From Leisingera caerulea DSM 24564 (GTDB taxonomy: Bacteria; Pseudomonadota; Alphaproteobacteria; Rhodobacterales; Rhodobacteraceae): a stretch of DNA of 64,000 nucleotides. The stretch is from NCBI RefSeq assembly GCF_000473325.1, contig NZ_KI421513.1, positions 10,717 to 74,716 of the forward strand. The letters are read 5' to 3'. The notes beneath the pieces are model-generated. The model had not been told where the DNA came from. It saw only the letters and a program-made list of their open reading frames with translations, and did not search any database. The position numbers and the translations under genes were made by a program. This document shows positions 49,944 through 59,245 of the stretch, one piece after another; the stretch's first letter is position 1; the number at the start of each line of letters is the position of its first letter.

Positions 49944-50566
49944 GCCGGCGCCTCCCCCGGCTGCCGCGCCAGGCCGGTGCCGATCATGCTGTCGCGGGTG
50001 ACCAGCGCCGCCAGGTTCTCCTCGCTCATCCCCTCTGTGCCCTCAGGGCGCATCGGCAGCACCAGATAGCGGACCTCCGCCGTCGAATCCCAGACCCGCA
50101 CAGCGGTCTCTTCCGGCAAGGCCACACCAAACTCCGCCAGCACCTTGCGCGGCTCGCGCACCGCGCGGGCGCGGTAGGAGTCGGATTTGTACCAGCCCGG
50201 CGGAATGCCCAGCAATGGCCACGGGTAGCAGCTGCAGAGGGTGCACACGACCATATTGTGCTGTGCGGCGGTGTTCTCCGCCACCACCATATGCTCGCCC
50301 TGGCGGCCGTAATAGCCCAGCTCCGCCAGCACCGGATCGGCATCCGCCAAGAGCGCCGCCTTGAACTCCGGATCGCTCCAGGCCTTGGCCACCACCCGGG
50401 CGCCGTTCTGCGGGCCGATCCGGTTCTGGTAGGTGTCGATGATCTCCTCCAGCGCGGCGGGGTCGATCAGGCCTTTCTGTACAAGAATCGTTTCCAGCGC
50501 CTTGACCCGCAAAGCAGGGTCCGGCGGCAGAAGGGCGTGCGGGTGGTCGTGATGATCATGGGGCAT
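49940..50566 (-). CDS. nthA: nitrile hydratase alpha subunit, cobalt type
   Basis: From ATG 50566 ([20 protein letters not shown]) the 208-aa protein has the metal site [10 protein letters not shown] at about residues 106-115. Thr in VCTLCSC indicates cobalt; iron enzymes have Ser there. Other motifs: [57 protein letters not shown] and [20 protein letters not shown]. The frame extends upstream without support. Operon order alpha-beta-accessory. Confidence 0.93.
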   Translation of the reverse strand: MPHDHHDHPHALLPPDPALRVKALETILVQKGLIDPAALEEIIDTYQNRIGPQNGARVVAKAWSDPEFKAALLADADPVLAELGYYGRQGEHMVVAENTAAQHNMVVCTLCSCYPWPLLGIPPGWYKSDSYRARAVREPRKVLAEFGVALPEETAVRVWDSTAEVRYLVLPMRPEGTEGMSEENLAALVTRDSMIGTGLARQPGEAPA

Positions 50567-50738
50567 AAAAAAACTCTGCCCCGCCCCAACCCCCTGCGTC
50601 CAGTCACAAAGCACCGGCACAGCGGCCTCTGACTGCACGTCACAGGTGCTGCCCGGCGTCAGGCAAACTCCGCCCTTGCCCCCCCGGGCAATCTTGCCTA
50701 TTTACCGCCCGATACTCAGCCAACCGCCGCAGGGACTC

Positions 50739-51104
50739 ATGGAAAACGTTGTTCTCATCATCCATCTTCTTCTGGCTCTCGGCCTCATTGCCGTGGTGCT
50801 GCTGCAGCGCTCCGAAGGCGGCGGTCTGGGCATGGGCGGCGGCGGCGGCGGCGCCATCTCGGGCCGTGCGGCGGCCACCGCGCTCGGCAAGGTGACCTGG
50901 CTGCTGGCGATTGCCTTCATCTGCACCTCGATCACCCTGACCATCATGGCAGCGCAGAAATCCGCGGGTTCCTCGGTCACCGACCGGCTGGCAGCTCCGC
51001 AAACCGAAGACGGCGGCGCCCCGGCGGTGCCGGCACCGCTGGGCAGCGACCTGCTGCCGCCCAGCGAAGGCGACAACGCGCCGCTGGTTCCCAGCGCCGA
51101 CTAA
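50739..51104 (+). CDS. secG: protein translocase subunit SecG
   Basis: From ATG 50739 the 121-aa protein has two membrane helices (MENVVLIIHLLLALGLIAVV and TWLLAIAFICTSITLTIMAA) around the typical LLQRSEGGGLGMGGGGGGAI loop, then a Pro/Ala-rich periplasmic tail. It is the auxiliary subunit of the SecYEG channel. Followed by a terminator and pyrG, an adjacency common in this group. Confidence 0.95.
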   Translation: MENVVLIIHLLLALGLIAVVLLQRSEGGGLGMGGGGGGAISGRAAATALGKVTWLLAIAFICTSITLTIMAAQKSAGSSVTDRLAAPQTEDGGAPAVPAPLGSDLLPPSEGDNAPLVPSAD

Positions 51105-51129
51105 CCTACTACACCTTGAGAGGGTTTTA

Positions 51130-51170
51130 GGAGCCGCAACAGCATCTTGCGGTTCCCTTGCGCTTTTTGT
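51130..51170 (+). terminator. secG terminator / leader hairpin before pyrG
   Basis: GGAGCCGCAA (51130-51139) pairs with TTGCGGTTCC (51147-51156) with one G.U pair, followed by CTTGCGCTTTTTG. The T-run is nine bases away, so efficiency may be partial. Confidence 0.6.
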
Positions 51171-51276
51171 GCGAATCCTTTATTTATGAAGTCCCGTGAT
51201 GCTGCGGTTTTTGGACTGATTCCGAGGACCGCCGGGCAGCTAGATTCTGACTTCTCACGGGGGCAGCCGAACACTC

Positions 51277-52920
51277 ATGGCGCGTTTCATCTTTATCACT
51301 GGCGGTGTTGTTTCATCCCTGGGCAAAGGCCTGGCTTCGGCGGCTCTGGGGGCGCTTCTGCAGGCCCGCGGATACTCCGTCCGCCTGCGCAAGCTGGACC
51401 CCTATCTGAACGTCGACCCGGGCACCATGAGCCCGTTCGAGCACGGCGAGGTGTTCGTCACCGACGACGGCGCCGAGACCGACCTGGACCTCGGCCACTA
51501 CGAGCGCTTCACCGGGGTTCCCGCCCGCAAGACCGACTCGATCTCCTCGGGCCGGATCTACACCAACGTGCTGGAGAAGGAGCGCCGCGGCGACTACCTC
51601 GGCAAGACCATTCAGGTCATTCCGCACGTCACCAACGAAATCAAGGACTTCATCTCCATCGGCGAGGATGAGGTCGACTTCATGCTGTGCGAAATCGGCG
51701 GCACCGTCGGCGACATCGAGGGCCTGCCCTTCTTCGAGGCGATCCGCCAGTTCGCCCAGGACAAGCCGCGCGGCGAATGCATCTTCATGCACCTGACCCT
51801 GCTGCCCTACATCAAGGCCTCCGGCGAGCTGAAGACCAAGCCGACCCAGCACTCGGTGAAGGAGCTGCGCTCCATCGGCCTGGCGCCGGACATCCTGGTC
51901 TGCCGTTCTGAGGGCCCGATCCCGAAGAAAGAGCGCGAGAAGCTGGCGCTGTTCTGCAACGTGCGCCCGGATTCGGTGATTGCCGCGCAGGACCTGAAAT
52001 CCATCTACGAGGCCCCGCTGGCCTATCACCGCGAAGGTCTGGACCAGGCGGTTCTGGATGCCTTCGGCATCGCCCCCGCCCCCAAGCCGAACCTGGAGCG
52101 CTGGGAAGATGTGGCCGACCGCATCTACAACCCCGAGGGCGAAGTTCGGGTGGCCATCGTCGGCAAATACACCCAGCTGGAAGACGCCTATAAATCCATC
52201 GCCGAAGCCCTCACCCACGGCGGCATGTCGAACCGGGTCAAGGTCAAGATCGAATGGGTCGACGCGGAACTCTTCGACAAGGAAGACGCCGCCCCGCACC
52301 TGCAGGGCTTCCACGCGATCCTGGTGCCCGGCGGCTTTGGCGAACGCGGCACCGAAGGCAAGATCAAGGCAGCCCAGTACGCGCGTGAAAACAAGGTCCC
52401 CTACCTGGGCATCTGCCTGGGCATGCAAATGGCGGTGATCGAAGCTGCGCGCAACGTGGCAGGCATCTCCGAAGCGGGGTCGGAAGAGTTCGACCACGAG
52501 GCCGGCAAGAAACGCTTTGAGCCGGTTGTCTACCACCTCAAGGAATGGGTGCAGGGCAATATGACCGTCGAGCGCAAAGTCGGTGACGACAAGGGCGGCA
52601 CCATGCGCTTGGGCGCCTATGACGCGACGCTGCTGGAAGGCTCCAAAGTGTCCGAGGTCTACGGCAGCACCCACATCGAAGAACGCCACCGCCACCGCTA
52701 CGAGGTCGACACCAAATACCGCGAGCAGCTGGAGGAATGCGGCCTCAAATTCTCGGGCATGTCGCCGGACGGCCGCCTGCCGGAGATCGTGGAATGGTCC
52801 GATCACCCCTGGTTCATCGGCGTGCAGTTCCACCCGGAGCTGAAATCCAAACCCTTTGCGCCGCACCCGCTGTTCGACGGTTTCGTGCGCGCGGCCAAGG
52901 ACGCCTCGCGTCTGGTCTGA
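51277..52920 (+). CDS. pyrG: CTP synthase
   Basis: The 547-aa enzyme has an N-terminal synthetase domain ([60 protein letters not shown]) and a glutamine amidotransferase domain ([16 protein letters not shown] [38 protein letters not shown] with the nucleophile Cys, and [12 protein letters not shown]). It makes CTP from UTP with glutamine. A T-rich terminator follows at 52945. Confidence 0.98.
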   Translation: MARFIFITGGVVSSLGKGLASAALGALLQARGYSVRLRKLDPYLNVDPGTMSPFEHGEVFVTDDGAETDLDLGHYERFTGVPARKTDSISSGRIYTNVLEKERRGDYLGKTIQVIPHVTNEIKDFISIGEDEVDFMLCEIGGTVGDIEGLPFFEAIRQFAQDKPRGECIFMHLTLLPYIKASGELKTKPTQHSVKELRSIGLAPDILVCRSEGPIPKKEREKLALFCNVRPDSVIAAQDLKSIYEAPLAYHREGLDQAVLDAFGIAPAPKPNLERWEDVADRIYNPEGEVRVAIVGKYTQLEDAYKSIAEALTHGGMSNRVKVKIEWVDAELFDKEDAAPHLQGFHAILVPGGFGERGTEGKIKAAQYARENKVPYLGICLGMQMAVIEAARNVAGISEAGSEEFDHEAGKKRFEPVVYHLKEWVQGNMTVERKVGDDKGGTMRLGAYDATLLEGSKVSEVYGSTHIEERHRHRYEVDTKYREQLEECGLKFSGMSPDGRLPEIVEWSDHPWFIGVQFHPELKSKPFAPHPLFDGFVRAAKDASRLV

Positions 52921-52944
52921 CAAGCAGCACAGCACCTGGAACTG

Positions 52945-52976
52945 AGGGCGCGGGCACATCAGCCAGCGCCCTTTTC
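52945..52976 (+). terminator. pyrG terminator
   Basis: AGGGCGC pairs with GCGCCCT across a 14-base loop and is followed by TTTCTTTT. It isolates pyrG from the downstream orphan gene. Confidence 0.75.
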
Positions 52977-53097
52977 TTTTCCCGCGGCCATGTTGACCGC
53001 GGCCGGATGCGCCCTCTAGGCTTTCAGCATTATGGTTAACAAGTCACCGGCCCGTTCCGCCTGCCTATGAGGGCCGGAAGGTAAGGGGGATATTTAC

Positions 53098-53922
53098 ATG
53101 GCGAAAACCACCGAACAGCTGCGGAAAGAATATGAGACTGCGCTGAAAGAGCTGGGTCAGGGCAAGAAGCAATTTTCACACGTTGTGAAGGCATGGGACG
53201 CCCTCGAGAAGTCGGTCGGAAAAGAAGAGAAGGCCGTTCTCAAGGAATACAAGTACTCGATCGACTATATGTTCGGGGACGAGGGCAGAAAAATGCTGCA
53301 AAAATTCAAATCGCAATTCGACAGCGAAATCGCCATCTCTAAAAGCCCCCTCAAAACGGTTTACAACAAGGAATGGCGGGCACTTGTCAAATGCGCAAAT
53401 GCCTCCAAGAACAGCGTGGTGAAGACAAGCGGCAAAGCCGTCGGAAGTGCGCTCGACACGTTCCAAAAAGATTTTGACGAGTACAAGAAAAACTATGTGA
53501 AAGGATACTGTGTCGGAGACCCCAAGGATGCAGAGAAAGCACTGGCATCCGCTGAGGCCCTGCACGAGGCCTTGAAAAAATTTTCCAATGCCGGCATCGG
53601 CCGTATCTCTGAAATCAACCAGAATCTGATCAGGCTCAGGGAAAATTCAGACCCGCTGGATGAGAAGCGCCTCGCCAAAACGATTTCCGACCGGGAAGCG
53701 AAACAGCTGAAAAAGCTGAATAAGGCCATTGACGCGAACAAAGCTGATTTAAAGAACGGCTTGAAGGAACTCGTTGAATTCACCCAGCTTCTGCAGGGAA
53801 AGATGGAAAAGAAGATCCGCAAGCTGGCCTTGATCGTGAGGGAGGGAGTCAGGGACGCAAAAGAGTTCCACCGCCGTGTGAACGCCATGAAGCAGCGCAG
53901 GGGCACAGTGTTTGAAAACTGA
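53098..53922 (+). CDS. lower-GC coiled-coil orphan protein, 274 aa
   Basis: The protein is almost entirely helical and Lys/Glu-rich (MAKTTEQLRKEYETALKELG, EKSVGKEEKAVLKEYKYSID, AKQLKKLNKAIDANKADLKN, LQGKMEKKIRKLALIV), with an internal GDPKDAEKALASAEALHEAL stretch. There is no signal peptide or membrane helix. GC content and codon use (many AAA, TTT, GAA) are clearly lower than in flanking genes, which suggests acquisition. GGGGG precedes the ATG. Bounded by terminators on both sides, so it is a single-gene unit. No family recognised. Confidence 0.8.
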   Translation: MAKTTEQLRKEYETALKELGQGKKQFSHVVKAWDALEKSVGKEEKAVLKEYKYSIDYMFGDEGRKMLQKFKSQFDSEIAISKSPLKTVYNKEWRALVKCANASKNSVVKTSGKAVGSALDTFQKDFDEYKKNYVKGYCVGDPKDAEKALASAEALHEALKKFSNAGIGRISEINQNLIRLRENSDPLDEKRLAKTISDREAKQLKKLNKAIDANKADLKNGLKELVEFTQLLQGKMEKKIRKLALIVREGVRDAKEFHRRVNAMKQRRGTVFEN

Positions 53923-53936
53923 CGCCCAGGCAGGCC

Positions 53937-54010
53937 GGGCTCTCCCGCCCGTCCCGGATCAATCGCAGATTGATCCGTCCCGTTGGGCCCGGCGCCGCTG
54001 CGCGGCGCTG
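53937..54010. repeat. structured intergenic repeat family 1, copy C
   Basis: Layout: GGGCTCTCCCGCCCGTCC, the perfect central stem CGGATCAATC-GCA-GATTGATCCG (53955-53977), CGTTGGGCCCGG, and terminal stem GCGCCGC-TGC-GCGGCGC (53992-54008). The central stem differs from copy B but still pairs fully, evidence that the fold is kept. Confidence 0.6.
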
Positions 54011-54023
54011 GGAGAGAACAGAA

Positions 54024-54049
54024 AAAGGCGGGCCGCTGGCCCGCCTTTT
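54024..54049. terminator. bidirectional terminator between the orphan and DUF983 genes
   Basis: GGCGGGCC-GCT-GGCCCGCC (54027-54045) has A-run and T-run flanks and can terminate both convergent genes. Confidence 0.88.
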
Positions 54050-54079
54050 GCTTTTTGATTGAATGCGTTTCCGGCGCGC

Positions 54080-54460
54080 TCAGAAACCGTGCATCCGCTT
54101 GGCCCATTGATAGGCCACCACCAGCCCCTTCATCCGCGGCAGCATGATCAGCGAGGCGCCCACGGTGATCACCGACATGATGATCGCCAGCGTCCAGGGG
54201 TCCGGGCGCATCTGGGTGTAGACGATGTGCAGCGCAAAGCCGAGGATGTGGCCGACCACCAGGATCGTCAGATAGGCCGGGCCGTCATCGGCGCGCTGAT
54301 GGTGCAGCTCCTGGCCGCATTCCGTGCAGCTGTCGTTCACCTTGAGATAGCTGTGCAGCAGCTTGCCGCCGCCGCAATTCGGGCAGCGCAGCCGCAGCCC
54401 CTTCAGAAGCGCAGGCTTCAGCTCCCGCTGGTCCTGGTGCAAAACGTCGGTCCCGGTCAT
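54080..54460 (-). CDS. DUF983 membrane protein
   Basis: From ATG 54460 (MTGTDVLHQDQRELKPALLK) the 126-aa protein has an N-terminal zinc ribbon (LRCPNCGGGKLLHSYLKVND then CTECGQELHHQRADDGPAYL) and two membrane helices. This is the DUF983 pattern; relatives are found near cytochrome oxidase assembly genes elsewhere, but here it is divergent from a MocR regulator. Function unknown. Confidence 0.9.
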   Translation of the reverse strand: MTGTDVLHQDQRELKPALLKGLRLRCPNCGGGKLLHSYLKVNDSCTECGQELHHQRADDGPAYLTILVVGHILGFALHIVYTQMRPDPWTLAIIMSVITVGASLIMLPRMKGLVVAYQWAKRMHGF

Positions 54461-54509
54461 CGCGCGTCTCCTTGGGTTGCGCCGCCTGATAGCGCGATTC
54501 CCGGATTGA

Positions 54510-54541
54510 ATGCAATCAATATGCAATCATTCATGTTGCAT
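54510..54541. promoter_or_regulatory. candidate MocR operator
   Basis: ATGCAATCA occurs twice (54510-54518 and 54521-54529) and the second copy forms the inverted repeat ATGCAA-TCATTCATG-TTGCAT (54521-54541). It lies between divergent DUF983 and MocR genes, in an AT-rich patch; direct-repeat operators are typical for MocR/GntR proteins. Confidence 0.6.
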
Positions 54542-54605
54542 TTATTGCCGCACTCCTGCATTGAACCAATCAATCACGGCACAATGCCGTTTCGGAGACA
54601 CGGCA

Positions 54606-55976
54606 ATGAAACAATGGACCCCTGCCCGGCTGGACGGCGCCCGCCCCCGCTATCTGGAGCTGGCCGAGGCAATCAAATCCGACATTGACGCAGGCGTGCT
54701 GGAACCCGGCGACCGGCTGCCGCCGCAACGGCGGGTGGCGCAGGAGCTGGGGCTGGATTTCTCCACCGTGTCGCGCGGCTATGCCGAGGCGGTGCGGCGC
54801 GGCTATATCGAGAGCTTTGTCGGCCGCGGCACCTATGTGCGCGCCGCCGAGGCCCTGCCCGGGCGCCCAGATCCGCGCCGGGCGCTGGAAGAAGACCCGA
54901 AAATGAACATGCCGCCGGAGCCGGACGATCCGGCATTGCTGGCGCGGATGCAGAAGGGCTTGGCGCATGTCGCCGCCAACCTGCAGCCGCTGCTGCGCTA
55001 CCAGTCGGTGACCGGCAGCCCCCAGGACCGCGCCACTGCGGCGGACTGGATGCAGGCCAACGGCCTGCCCTGCGTGCCGGAGCGCCTGGTGATCACGCCG
55101 GGCGCCCATGCCAGCATCTATGCGATTCTGACGGTCCTGTGCGAGCCTGGCTCCACCGTGCTGTGCGAAGACGTGACCTATCCCGGGCTGCGGTCCATCG
55201 CGGCGCGGCTGGGCATCCGGCTGATCGGACTGGCCGGAGACAAGGACGGCGTCCAGCCGGATGCGCTGGAGAAAGCCATCACCGGCCACTGGCCCGCGGC
55301 GCTGTACCTGAACCCGACGCTGCAGAACCCGACCACCAGGACCATGCCGGCCAAGCGGCGGCAGGAGATTGCCGCGGTGCTGCAAAAGCATGACCTGCCG
55401 CTGATCGAGGATGACGCCTATTGCTTTGTCGACAATGGCGCCCCGCAGGCGGTCAGCAGCCTGATCCCCGATCTCGGCTGGCATATTGCCGGCCTGTCCA
55501 AGTGCTTCGGCGCGGGTCTGCGGCTGGCCTATACCACGGTGCCGCAGCGCGCTGTGCTGGGGCAGTTCAGCCAGGCGCTGCGCTCGATGCATGTGATGGT
55601 GTCGCCCTTGAACCTGGCGCTGCTGGGCCGCTGGATCGAGGATGGCACCGCCGCCGCGATCCAGAAATTCATCCGCAAGGCGGCCGCGGAACGGCAGGCG
55701 CTGGCGGGGGAGGTGCTGAAGGACTGCTTCACGGACAGCGATCCGCTGGCCTTCAACCGGTGGCTCACCCTGCCCCGCGGCACCAGCCGGGCCGAGGTGA
55801 TGGGCCGCATGGCGGGCCGCCAGATCGGCATCATGCCCAGCGATGCCTTCACCGTCACGGGCCTGCCGCAGGAGGCGGTGCGGGTCTGCCTGGGCGGGCC
55901 GATCGGGCTGGAGGAGCTGCGCGCGGACCTGATTGCGCTGAACGATGCCGTCAACCGCAAGGACTGGCTGGGCTGA
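54606..55976 (+). CDS. MocR-type GntR regulator with aminotransferase domain
   Basis: From ATG 54606 (MKQWTPARLDGARPRYLELA) the protein has an N-terminal GntR winged helix (residues about 15-80, LPPQRRVAQELGLDFSTVSR, GYAEAVRRGYIESFVGRGTY) and a class-I aminotransferase domain (ITPGAHASIYAILTVLCEPG, LYLNPTLQNPTTRTMPAKRR) with PLP lysine in HIAGLSKCFGAGLRLAYT. MocR proteins bind PLP and often control vitamin B6 or amine genes. Its target may be the divergent gene or itself. Confidence 0.93.
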   Translation: MKQWTPARLDGARPRYLELAEAIKSDIDAGVLEPGDRLPPQRRVAQELGLDFSTVSRGYAEAVRRGYIESFVGRGTYVRAAEALPGRPDPRRALEEDPKMNMPPEPDDPALLARMQKGLAHVAANLQPLLRYQSVTGSPQDRATAADWMQANGLPCVPERLVITPGAHASIYAILTVLCEPGSTVLCEDVTYPGLRSIAARLGIRLIGLAGDKDGVQPDALEKAITGHWPAALYLNPTLQNPTTRTMPAKRRQEIAAVLQKHDLPLIEDDAYCFVDNGAPQAVSSLIPDLGWHIAGLSKCFGAGLRLAYTTVPQRAVLGQFSQALRSMHVMVSPLNLALLGRWIEDGTAAAIQKFIRKAAAERQALAGEVLKDCFTDSDPLAFNRWLTLPRGTSRAEVMGRMAGRQIGIMPSDAFTVTGLPQEAVRVCLGGPIGLEELRADLIALNDAVNRKDWLG

Positions 55977-56024
55977 GCTGCGGCTGATAAGATTGCGCCG
56001 CACCGCACCGCAGAGAGGTTCCGC

Positions 56025-56357
56025 ATGACCCGCGCCTTCCGCAGCCTGATCGAACGCCAGCTGGCCAAGGCGCAGGCCGAAGGGCAGCTGCAGGGGCTGG
56101 AGGGCGAAGGCAAGCCGCTGCCGGACCGCAGCGGCGAGGCGCTGGCGGACCCGGCAATAGCGGCGGGGATGCGGATCATGGCGCAGGCCGGTGTGGTGCC
56201 GGAGGAGTTCCGGCTGAAGGCGGAACTGGACGCGGCGCGCAAGGATTATGCCGCCCTGACGGACCCGCAGGCGCGCAAGGCGGCAATGGCGCGCATTGCG
56301 GATCTGGAGATGCGCTGCAACATGGCGCGCGATGCGCGGAAATCCTTCCTCCGTTAG
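56025..56357 (+). CDS. DUF1992 (DnaJ-C28-like) protein
   Basis: The 110-aa protein has the DUF1992 pattern LIERQLAKAQAEGQLQGLEG-EGKPLPDRSG then VVPEEFRLKAELDAARKDYA. Related domains occur in DnaJ homolog DNAJC28; the role in bacteria is not known. Small stand-alone gene 48 bases after the MocR gene, possibly co-transcribed. Confidence 0.85.
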   Translation: MTRAFRSLIERQLAKAQAEGQLQGLEGEGKPLPDRSGEALADPAIAAGMRIMAQAGVVPEEFRLKAELDAARKDYAALTDPQARKAAMARIADLEMRCNMARDARKSFLR

Positions 56358-56439
56358 CGCAACACCCCGTTGTTTCCCGCGCAATTCACGGTATAGACAG
56401 CGCCAAGACATCACACCATCCGCAAGAGAGTGAGGCATT

Positions 56440-57342
56440 ATGGCCAAAGACGCTTCCGTACAGCAGGCACAACTCGACCGCATCGCCAACGGCAAAGGCT
56501 TTATCGCCGCGCTGGACCAGTCGGGCGGCTCCACCCCGAAGGCGCTGAAGCTTTATGGCGTGAACGAGGACGCCTATTCGAACGACGACGAGATGTTCGC
56601 CGAGATCCACAAGATGCGCACCCGCATCATCACCTCGCCGAGCTTCACCCAGGACCGCATCCTGGGCGCGATCCTGTTTGAAAAGACCATGGACGGCGAG
56701 ATCGAAGGCAAGCCGACCGCAGAGTTCCTGTGGAACGACTGCGGCGTGGTGCCCTTCCTGAAGGTCGACAAGGGCCTGGCGGACGAGGAAAACGGCGTGC
56801 AGATGATGAAGCCGATGCCGGAGCTGGACGCGCTGCTGGCGCGCGCCAACGGCAAGGGCATCTTCGGCACCAAGATGCGTTCGGTCATCAAGGACGCCAA
56901 CGCCGAGGGCATCAAGGCGGTTGTCGCGCAGCAGTTCGAAGTGGGCCAGCAGATCGTTGCGGCCGGCCTGGTGGCGATCATCGAGCCGGAAGTGGACATC
57001 AACTCTGCCACCAAGGCCGAGGCCGAAGAGCTGCTGAAGGCAGAAATCAAGGCCCAGCTGGACGCCCTGCCGTCCGATTCCAAGGTGGCGCTGAAGCTGA
57101 CCATCCCGACCAAGCCGGGCCTGTATGACGATCTGGCGGACCACGCCAATGTGGTGCGGGTTGTGGCGCTGTCGGGCGGCTACACCACCGATGACGCCTG
57201 CGCGCGCCTGGCGCAGAACCCCAAGATGATCGCCTCCTTCAGCCGCGCCCTGACCGAGGGCCTGAATGTGGCGATGAGCGATGAGGAATATGACGCCGCG
57301 CTTGGCGCCAATATCTCCAAGATCTACGACGCGTCGCTGTAA
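56440..57342 (+). CDS. fda: class I fructose-bisphosphate aldolase
   Basis: The 300-aa protein has [60 protein letters not shown] and a lysine-containing [14 protein letters not shown] block that carries the Schiff-base Lys. Sequence follows bacterial short class I aldolases. It cleaves fructose 1,6-bisphosphate in the cytosol. A GAGGCATT site precedes the ATG; terminator at 57367. Confidence 0.94.
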   Translation: MAKDASVQQAQLDRIANGKGFIAALDQSGGSTPKALKLYGVNEDAYSNDDEMFAEIHKMRTRIITSPSFTQDRILGAILFEKTMDGEIEGKPTAEFLWNDCGVVPFLKVDKGLADEENGVQMMKPMPELDALLARANGKGIFGTKMRSVIKDANAEGIKAVVAQQFEVGQQIVAAGLVAIIEPEVDINSATKAEAEELLKAEIKAQLDALPSDSKVALKLTIPTKPGLYDDLADHANVVRVVALSGGYTTDDACARLAQNPKMIASFSRALTEGLNVAMSDEEYDAALGANISKIYDASL

Positions 57343-57366
57343 TCCAGCCGCCGTCCAGATGTGATG

Positions 57367-57399
57367 AGGGCCGCGCCTGCTGAGGCTGCGGCCCTTTTT
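57367..57399 (+). terminator. fda terminator
   Basis: AGGGCCGC (57367-57374) and GCGGCCCT (57388-57395) form an 8-bp stem followed by TTTTT, 25 bases after the stop. Confidence 0.85.
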
Positions 57400-57458
57400 G
57401 TGTGCAGGCGGGCGGGCGGTCCCGCAGACCGGCCTGCACCCCGGGGTCAGGCGGCAGA

Positions 57459-57734
57459 TCAGACCCCGGAGCGCCCGGCGCAGCAGACCGCCAGCACCAG
57501 GCCGGCGCCGCTGAGGAAGGGCAGCCAGAAATAGCGCAGCGCCGCCAAGGTGAACCAGCCGGGCTGCGCTGCCGGCGCCTGGCCGGCGCCGCCGAGCCAG
57601 ACCCAGAACACCAGCGCCGCGGCCGAGATCAGTACCCCGCTGAAGGCGAGCAGCCAGCGGGCGGAACTAGGCATCCGCGCCTCTGCCGCGGCGTGCCGTT
57701 CCGCGGCCCGGCTGGCGGCAAGCCATCCGCTCAC
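57459..57734 (-). CDS. small two-helix membrane protein, 91 aa
   Basis: A GTG start at 57734 overlaps the upstream gene's stop (GTGA). Two membrane helices (WLLAFSGVLISAAALVFWVW and YFWLPFLSGAGLVLAVCCAG) follow a charged N-terminus (MSGWLAASRAAERHAAAEAR). No family recognised. Translational coupling to the 65-residue gene upstream suggests joint function at the membrane. Confidence 0.65.
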   Translation of the reverse strand: MSGWLAASRAAERHAAAEARMPSSARWLLAFSGVLISAAALVFWVWLGGAGQAPAAQPGWFTLAALRYFWLPFLSGAGLVLAVCCAGRSGV

Positions 57735-57928
57735 GCCGCTTCGGTCAGCGACGGGCGCAGGCCAGTGCAGCTGACCCGGTTTTCGTTTGAGGCCAGGTAG
57801 CGCTGCGCCTCCTCACGGTTGCCGAAGCTCAGGGCCTCGTCATAGAAATATGTGATCCTGTCCCCGGTCCGGGACAGCAAGGCGCCGCTCTCAAACAAAA
57901 TAAACCACTTCTTACGCACCAGATGCAT
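57731..57928 (-). CDS. hypothetical protein, 65 aa
   Basis: ATG 57928 follows GGAGTGAGG. The product MHLVRKKWFILFESGALLSR then GDRITYFYDEALSFGNREEA and YLASNENRVSCTGL looks like a small alpha/beta protein. No family recognised; the frame upstream of this ATG is not supported. Coupled downstream to the two-helix membrane gene. Confidence 0.7.
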   Translation of the reverse strand: MHLVRKKWFILFESGALLSRTGDRITYFYDEALSFGNREEAQRYLASNENRVSCTGLRPSLTEAA

Positions 57929-58342
57929 CAGCCTCACTCCTTTCTGAAGCCCGGCCCAGGGCGGTCTCAGCCTGGCCGGTTCCACTGCAGTTCCAGAGGG
58001 TGCGCGCAGCCGTCCGGGTCCCCCGCTGTCCGTCTGCCAGGTGCTGGATCTGCCCCTGTTGCGCCCTCTTGAAGTCAGGTTTTGCGCCCAGAGGTTGCCA
58101 AAAGGTTAACAGGTCTTTCTGCTGGTTTTACGCGGCATTATTCTGCCGGCAGGCGGCGGTTTCCCGCTTGCGTCGGCGGATTTACGTAAAATTTGGCAAA
58201 AACCCGCCGTTGCAGTTTTCAAGGCTGTTTTTCAGCAAAAAACCCCTTGCCGGGCGCTGCCGCCCCGCCAGGCGGCGGGACGGTTTCAACCGGGCAAGAG
58301 GAGACGGCCCGGAGCCGCGTTCAGCACCGGGCCGCGCTGCCC
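57929..58342. other. intergenic region with no gene
   Basis: No gene is supported. The part from 58070 to 58240 is AT-richer (TTGCCAAAAGGTTAACAGG, TTTACGTAAAATTTGG) and could contain the promoter of the leftward 65-residue gene or a regulatory site. A GC-rich hairpin CCCGCC-AGGC-GGCGGG lies near 58263-58280 at the 3' side of the enoyl-CoA hydratase gene and may terminate it. Confidence 0.5.
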
Positions 58343-59128
58343 TCAGCGGAAGTTCGGCGGGCGCTTTTGCAACTGGGCGGTGACCGCCTCCATCTGGTCG
58401 GGCTTGCCGATCAGCGCCAGCTGTTCGGCGCTTTCGGCCAGCAGCACCTCGGCCTGGGAGGCGCCGCTTTCGGCCTGGGCAATCAGCCGCTTGGCGGCGC
58501 GGATTGCCGAGGGGCTTTGCGCAGCGATGGCGGCGGCCAGCTCATTGGCGCGCGACAGCGGGTTGCCGGCCAGTTCGGTCACCAGCCCCCAGTCCAGCGC
58601 CTGCTGCGCGCCGATCTTTTCCGCCGTGTAGGTCAGGCGGCGCAGCACGTCGGAGCGCACCAGCCGCGGCAGCAGCGCCATGCCGCCCATGTCGGGGATC
58701 AGCCCCCATTTCATTTCCATCACCGACAGCTGCGCATCGGGATGGGCGACGCGGATATCGGCGCCCAGAGCGATTTGCAGCCCGCCGCCGAAACAAGCGC
58801 CATGCACCGCGGCAATCACCGGCACCGGCACCCGGCGCCAGACCATCGCCACCTCCTGAAAGGCGTTGGCGTCGTGGTGGGTGCGGTCCATCACATAGCT
58901 GTCGAGGTCGCGCTGCGCCAGCACGGCGAAGCTGGCCATGTCGAGCCCGGCGCAGAAACTTTTGCCGGAGCCCGACAGCACCACCGCGCGGGCATCCGAG
59001 GCGGCCACTTCCTGTCCGGCGGCGATGATCGCGTTCACCATCTCCTCGTCCAGCGCGTTGTGCTTGTCCGGACGGGCAAGCGTGACATAGGCGATGTTGT
59101 CCTTGTAGCCGGTGGTAACTCTGGCCAT
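58343..59128 (-). CDS. enoyl-CoA hydratase/isomerase (crotonase) family protein
   Basis: The 261-aa protein has the crotonase motifs ARPDKHNALDEEMVNAIIAA, SGSGKSFCAGLDMASFAVLA (oxyanion hole) and IAAVHGACFGGGLQIALGAD, then EMKWGLIPDMGGMALLPRLV. This variant lacks the clear catalytic Glu of typical enoyl-CoA hydratases at the second site; Asp in PDMGG could act as an isomerase residue. Substrate unknown. GGGGAGAAG precedes the ATG. Confidence 0.9.
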   Translation of the reverse strand: MARVTTGYKDNIAYVTLARPDKHNALDEEMVNAIIAAGQEVAASDARAVVLSGSGKSFCAGLDMASFAVLAQRDLDSYVMDRTHHDANAFQEVAMVWRRVPVPVIAAVHGACFGGGLQIALGADIRVAHPDAQLSVMEMKWGLIPDMGGMALLPRLVRSDVLRRLTYTAEKIGAQQALDWGLVTELAGNPLSRANELAAAIAAQSPSAIRAAKRLIAQAESGASQAEVLLAESAEQLALIGKPDQMEAVTAQLQKRPPNFR

Positions 59129-59245
59129 GGTCTTCTCCCCGCTGAAATTTCCCGGGCAGCCTGCCCCGGAACCGGACCTGTTTCCAGTGCAACGTGGGGG
59201 CAGGCAGGCCTTGCCCCGCTCAGCCGCTTGGGGTTATCTGCCGCC

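Noticed and set aside
51313..52959. 548-codon - strand frame opposite pyrG
   Set aside because: Shadow of pyrG, whose motifs are unmistakable.
54570..56534. 654-codon - strand frame opposite the MocR gene
   Set aside because: Antisense to MocR and DUF1992; composition typical of a shadow.
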